This document shows, one piece after another, positions 6,759-8,867 of a stretch of 8,867 nt of DNA (the first letter of the stretch is position 1; each line of letters opens with the position of its first letter). The stretch lies in contig CAZJWF010000121.1 in the NCBI GenBank assembly GCA_964549375.1, positions 1-8,867 of the forward strand, written 5' to 3'. Source of the DNA: JAHDDY01 sp964549375. Its GTDB lineage: Bacteria; Pseudomonadota; Alphaproteobacteria; Rhodobacterales; Rhodobacteraceae. The notes under the pieces are model-generated. The model made no database searches. It had not been told where the DNA came from and worked only from the letters and a program-made list of their open reading frames with translations. The translations under genes were made by a program, and so were the position numbers.

Positions 6759-6869
6759 GGGTCGTCGCCTTTGATCGAATCGTTGACGCAGGAGGCGTCT
6801 GTTCAAGAGACCCTATAGCACTCTATTATCGCTCTACAGATTCGGAACCCTCGATGGGAAACTCATAAA
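6759..6869. promoter_or_regulatory. Divergent promoter region between the methyltransferase and gloB
   Basis: These 111 bases separate two head-to-head genes and must carry both promoters. The core at 6814-6830 is AT-rich: TATTAT (6824-6829, plus strand) and the overlapping GATAAT on the minus strand (6825-6830) could each be a -10, but no good -35 is correctly spaced. A small inverted repeat, GACGC/GCGTC (6785-6789 with 6795-6799), lies next to it. Confidence 0.35.
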
Positions 6870-7673
6870 ATGGCTGCGACTGAGATTATCAAAATGACCA
6901 CATGCGGACCTTTAGAGGTCGCAACCTTTCCCTGTCGATCCGACAATTACGGATATCTGATGCGGGACAGCTTGTCGGGTGCCGTCGCTGCTGTTGATGC
7001 GCCGGAGGCGGCTCAGATCATCGCTGCATTAGATCATCTGGGATGGAAATTGACGCATGTGATGCTGACCCATCACCACGGCGACCATGTCGAGGGCGTC
7101 GACGCGCTGCGCGCCCTTGGCGGGGTTGAGGTGGTTGGAGCGGCGGCTGATGCCGCGCGCCTACCGAAGCTTGATACAACAGTGGCCGCGGGTAAAACGT
7201 GGCGGTTTGGCGAGCATGAAGTGCAGATCTTCGATACGCCGGGGCACACCGTCGGGCACATCGTTTACTACCTGCCTGTTCCAAAGGTTTTGTTCAGCGG
7301 AGATACGTTGTTCGCGATGGGTTGCGGACGTTTGTTCGAAGGGACAGCCCAGCAAATGTGGGGGTCTCTCGCGACCATCAAAGCTTTACCTGATGATACG
7401 ACGGTTTTCTTTGGCCACGAGTATACGGCGGCGAATGGCGACTTTTCCCTGACGATAGAGCCGGAAAATCCAGAGCTGCTGACCCGTATCGCCGATGTGA
7501 CCAATACGCTGTCGGATGGCGGCTATACCTCACCATCGACGCTCGCAATTGAAAAGCTAACCAATCCGTTCTTGCGCGCTGATACCGCGGCCGTTGCCCG
7601 GGCGGTCGAAATGGTCGGTGCCGATGCGCCGATCGTCTTTGCTGAAGTCCGCCGACGCAAAGATCAGGCATAA
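6870..7673 (+). CDS. gloB: Hydroxyacylglutathione hydrolase (glyoxalase II)
   Basis: This 267-residue cytosolic metallo-beta-lactamase-fold thioesterase splits S-D-lactoylglutathione into D-lactate and glutathione, the second step of methylglyoxal detoxification. All metal ligands are present: the THHHGDH motif (67-73, giving His68, His70, Asp72, His73), His126 in TPGHT, bridging Asp145 in SGDT and His184 in FGHEYT. GCGRLFEGT (151-159), the TNPFLR segment and the C-terminal RRRKD match the glutathione-binding end of true glyoxalase II, not just any beta-lactamase-fold hydrolase. The N terminus is a little longer than usual and ATG 6870 lacks a strong ribosome site, so ATG 6894 (residue 9) is a real alternative. 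No glyoxalase I gene is in view. It is divergent from the methyltransferase and 45 bases upstream of the ammonia-lyase-like gene. Confidence 0.96.
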   Translation: MAATEIIKMTTCGPLEVATFPCRSDNYGYLMRDSLSGAVAAVDAPEAAQIIAALDHLGWKLTHVMLTHHHGDHVEGVDALRALGGVEVVGAAADAARLPKLDTTVAAGKTWRFGEHEVQIFDTPGHTVGHIVYYLPVPKVLFSGDTLFAMGCGRLFEGTAQQMWGSLATIKALPDDTTVFFGHEYTAANGDFSLTIEPENPELLTRIADVTNTLSDGGYTSPSTLAIEKLTNPFLRADTAAVARAVEMVGADAPIVFAEVRRRKDQA

Positions 7674-7708
7674 GGTTGCCGACTGAAATTTCCTTTCGTT
7701 TACCAAAT

Positions 7709-7712
7709 AAGG
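7709..7712 (+). promoter_or_regulatory. Ribosome binding site of the ammonia-lyase-like gene
   Basis: AAGG six bases before the ATG at 7719 in the short gap after gloB. It supports this ATG and independent translation rather than coupling to gloB. Confidence 0.55.
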
Positions 7713-7718
7713 CGACTT

Positions 7719-8822
7719 ATGCAGATTATCGCAAACCCGCGTCGCGGAACCGGGCTGTCAGCCGATGTGGATATGGCGCGCGGCGAGTTGCGGACGTCTG
7801 CCGAGCCAGTGCGTGCGATGCTCTCCCATTGCCCGGTTCATGGGATAACGCCGCTTTTGGATGCGGTTGATTTAGCATCGGAATTGTCGGTTTCTTCTCT
7901 GCGGATCAAGGATGAGCGTGGGCGCATGGGTTTGGGCAGTTTTAAGGCCCTTGGCGGTGCTTATGCTGTCGCTTGTGCCGTGAAGGAAAGAGCGGAGAGG
8001 GAGCTGGGACGCACAGTCGAACCTGCTGAACTCACATCTGATGCCGTCAAGACTGCCGTATCTGCGCTGCATGTTCTGTGCGCGAGTGCGGGAAATCACG
8101 GCTTGTCTGTCGCCGCCGGTGCGCGGGTTTTTGGCGTCAAGGCGAGTGTTTACCTTAGCGATAGTGTGCCTGAGGCGTTCGCAGAGCGCCTGCGCGGGGT
8201 CGGTGCGATCGTCGTACGGGCCGGAGCGATCTATGAGGAAAGCATGGCTGCTGCGGAACAAGCCGCGCGCGAAGAAGGTCTGTTGATTTCGGATTCGACA
8301 TGGCCGGGCTACGTCGAACCTGCTTTGACGGTCCTTGAAGGCTACACGGTGCTCGCAACGGAAACTGTTGAGGCGATGGACCCGCCCACACATATCTTTT
8401 TGCAAGCTGGAGTCGGCGGATTGGCCTCGTCTTTGGCCGCAACCTTTCGAGCGGCTTGGGGGGAGCAACCAAGCATCGTCGTCGTCGAACCTGATGCCGC
8501 ACCCTGCCTAATGGCGGGTGTGGGAGCGGGCGGACCCGTTACCGCGCCGGGACCAGTCTCCAGCATGGGCCGTCTGGATTGCAAAGATCCTTCTCATGTG
8601 GCGCTGGAATTTCTCGCGCGAGAAGCCGATTATTTTGTGACACTGTCCGATGCAGAGTGCGAGGCGGCAGTTGATACTTTGGCGATGCGCGGTTTGTCGA
8701 GTTCTCCCTCTGGTGCGGCGGGATTGGCGGCACTGATGACATGCGGCGCGAGTGATCGGTCTGCGATGGAACTGGACAGTTCTTCGCGCGTGCTGACGAT
8801 CTTGTCGGAAGGGGCCGTCTAA
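7719..8822 (+). CDS. Diaminopropionate ammonia-lyase family PLP enzyme (active-site variant)
   Basis: This 367-residue fold-type II PLP enzyme resembles diaminopropionate ammonia-lyase (DpaL/YgeX), which turns 2,3-diaminopropionate into pyruvate and two ammonia. Shared features are GLGSFKALGGAYAV with PLP lysine Lys76, SAGNHG (123-128), ISDSTWPGYVEPALTVLEGY (190-209), FLQAGVGG (227-234), VEPDAAPC (256-263) and SPSGAAGL (329-336). The two cysteines that form a disulfide in the E. coli enzyme seem to match Cys263 and Cys288. As I recall, the E. coli enzyme has TDGNHG, whose Asp120 is the second catalytic acid/base; here it is Ala124, as in threonine dehydratases. Substrate or stereospecificity may therefore differ, and I withhold the dpaL symbol. 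The protein is also shorter than E. coli's roughly 400 residues. It may be cotranscribed with gloB. Confidence 0.87.
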   Translation: MQIIANPRRGTGLSADVDMARGELRTSAEPVRAMLSHCPVHGITPLLDAVDLASELSVSSLRIKDERGRMGLGSFKALGGAYAVACAVKERAERELGRTVEPAELTSDAVKTAVSALHVLCASAGNHGLSVAAGARVFGVKASVYLSDSVPEAFAERLRGVGAIVVRAGAIYEESMAAAEQAAREEGLLISDSTWPGYVEPALTVLEGYTVLATETVEAMDPPTHIFLQAGVGGLASSLAATFRAAWGEQPSIVVVEPDAAPCLMAGVGAGGPVTAPGPVSSMGRLDCKDPSHVALEFLAREADYFVTLSDAECEAAVDTLAMRGLSSSPSGAAGLAALMTCGASDRSAMELDSSSRVLTILSEGAV

Positions 8823-8837
8823 GCGGAGCGGCAAGTG

Positions 8838-8867
8838 ATGGCCCGTCGTCAAACACAGAAGACGAGT
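8838..8867 (+). CDS. Possible start of a further gene, cut by the window end
   Basis: An ATG at 8838 opens a frame reading MARRQTQKTS to the window end, 15 bases after the preceding stop. GGAG (8825-8828) lies 9 bases upstream, and 6 bases before an alternative in-frame GTG at 8835. Ten residues are too few to recognise a family. Orientation and spacing suggest it follows the ammonia-lyase-like gene in one transcript. Confidence 0.35.
   Translation, partial: MARRQTQKTS

Noticed and set aside
7872..8468. 198-residue open frame antisense to the ammonia-lyase-like gene
   Set aside because: It is a shadow of a clearly coding gene, Arg/Ser/Gln-rich, with no recognisable motif.
7719..8822. Plain threonine dehydratase
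   Set aside because: The GLGSFKALGGAYAV, DSTWPGY and FLQAGVGG segments and the cysteine pair match the diaminopropionate ammonia-lyase family better, despite the dehydratase-like SAGNHG.
1..8867. Mobile element, phage, CRISPR, defence or biosynthetic island
   Set aside because: No transposase, integrase, direct-repeat array, tRNA or toxin-like gene was seen; gene content is metabolic and composition looks even.

Overview
The window reads as chromosomal housekeeping DNA from an alphaproteobacterium, most likely a Rhodobacterales member. This rests on protein types and gene order: a chorismate mutase–hisC–tyrA cluster, a small methyltransferase divergent from gloB, and moderately GC-rich codon use. 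I saw no mobile element, CRISPR array, tRNA or rRNA. The taxonomic call is inference.

Left part, plus strand (1-1321): the last 36 codons of an unrecognised gene; about 300 bases without a convincing gene; then two genes sharing the 8-base overlap ATGATTGA. These are a secreted CreA-family protein and a YjbQ/UPF0047-family protein (secondary thiamine-phosphate synthase family). A weak hairpin sits where they converge with the next block.

Centre, minus strand (6758 down to 1357), in transcription order: a SAM-methyltransferase-like protein, a chorismate mutase with a long atypical C-terminal region, HisC-type aminotransferase, TyrA (prephenate/arogenate dehydrogenase), a carbon-nitrogen hydrolase and a classical SDR oxidoreductase. 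Chorismate mutase/hisC and hisC/tyrA overlap by ATGA, and tyrA/hydrolase by ATGACTGA, so these four are probably one translationally coupled unit. Chorismate mutase, aminotransferase and TyrA together would take chorismate to tyrosine. The hydrolase is locked into the same unit without an obvious role there.

Right part, plus strand (6870-8867): gloB (hydroxyacylglutathione hydrolase), divergent from the methyltransferase, then a PLP enzyme of the diaminopropionate ammonia-lyase family in which the second catalytic acid/base (Asp) is replaced by Ala, then a possible start of another gene cut by the window edge.

No wholly new system is evident. The points most worth a second look are the altered ammonia-lyase active site, the amidase coupled to the tyrosine genes, the cryptic C-terminal region of the chorismate mutase, and the coupled CreA–YjbQ pair.
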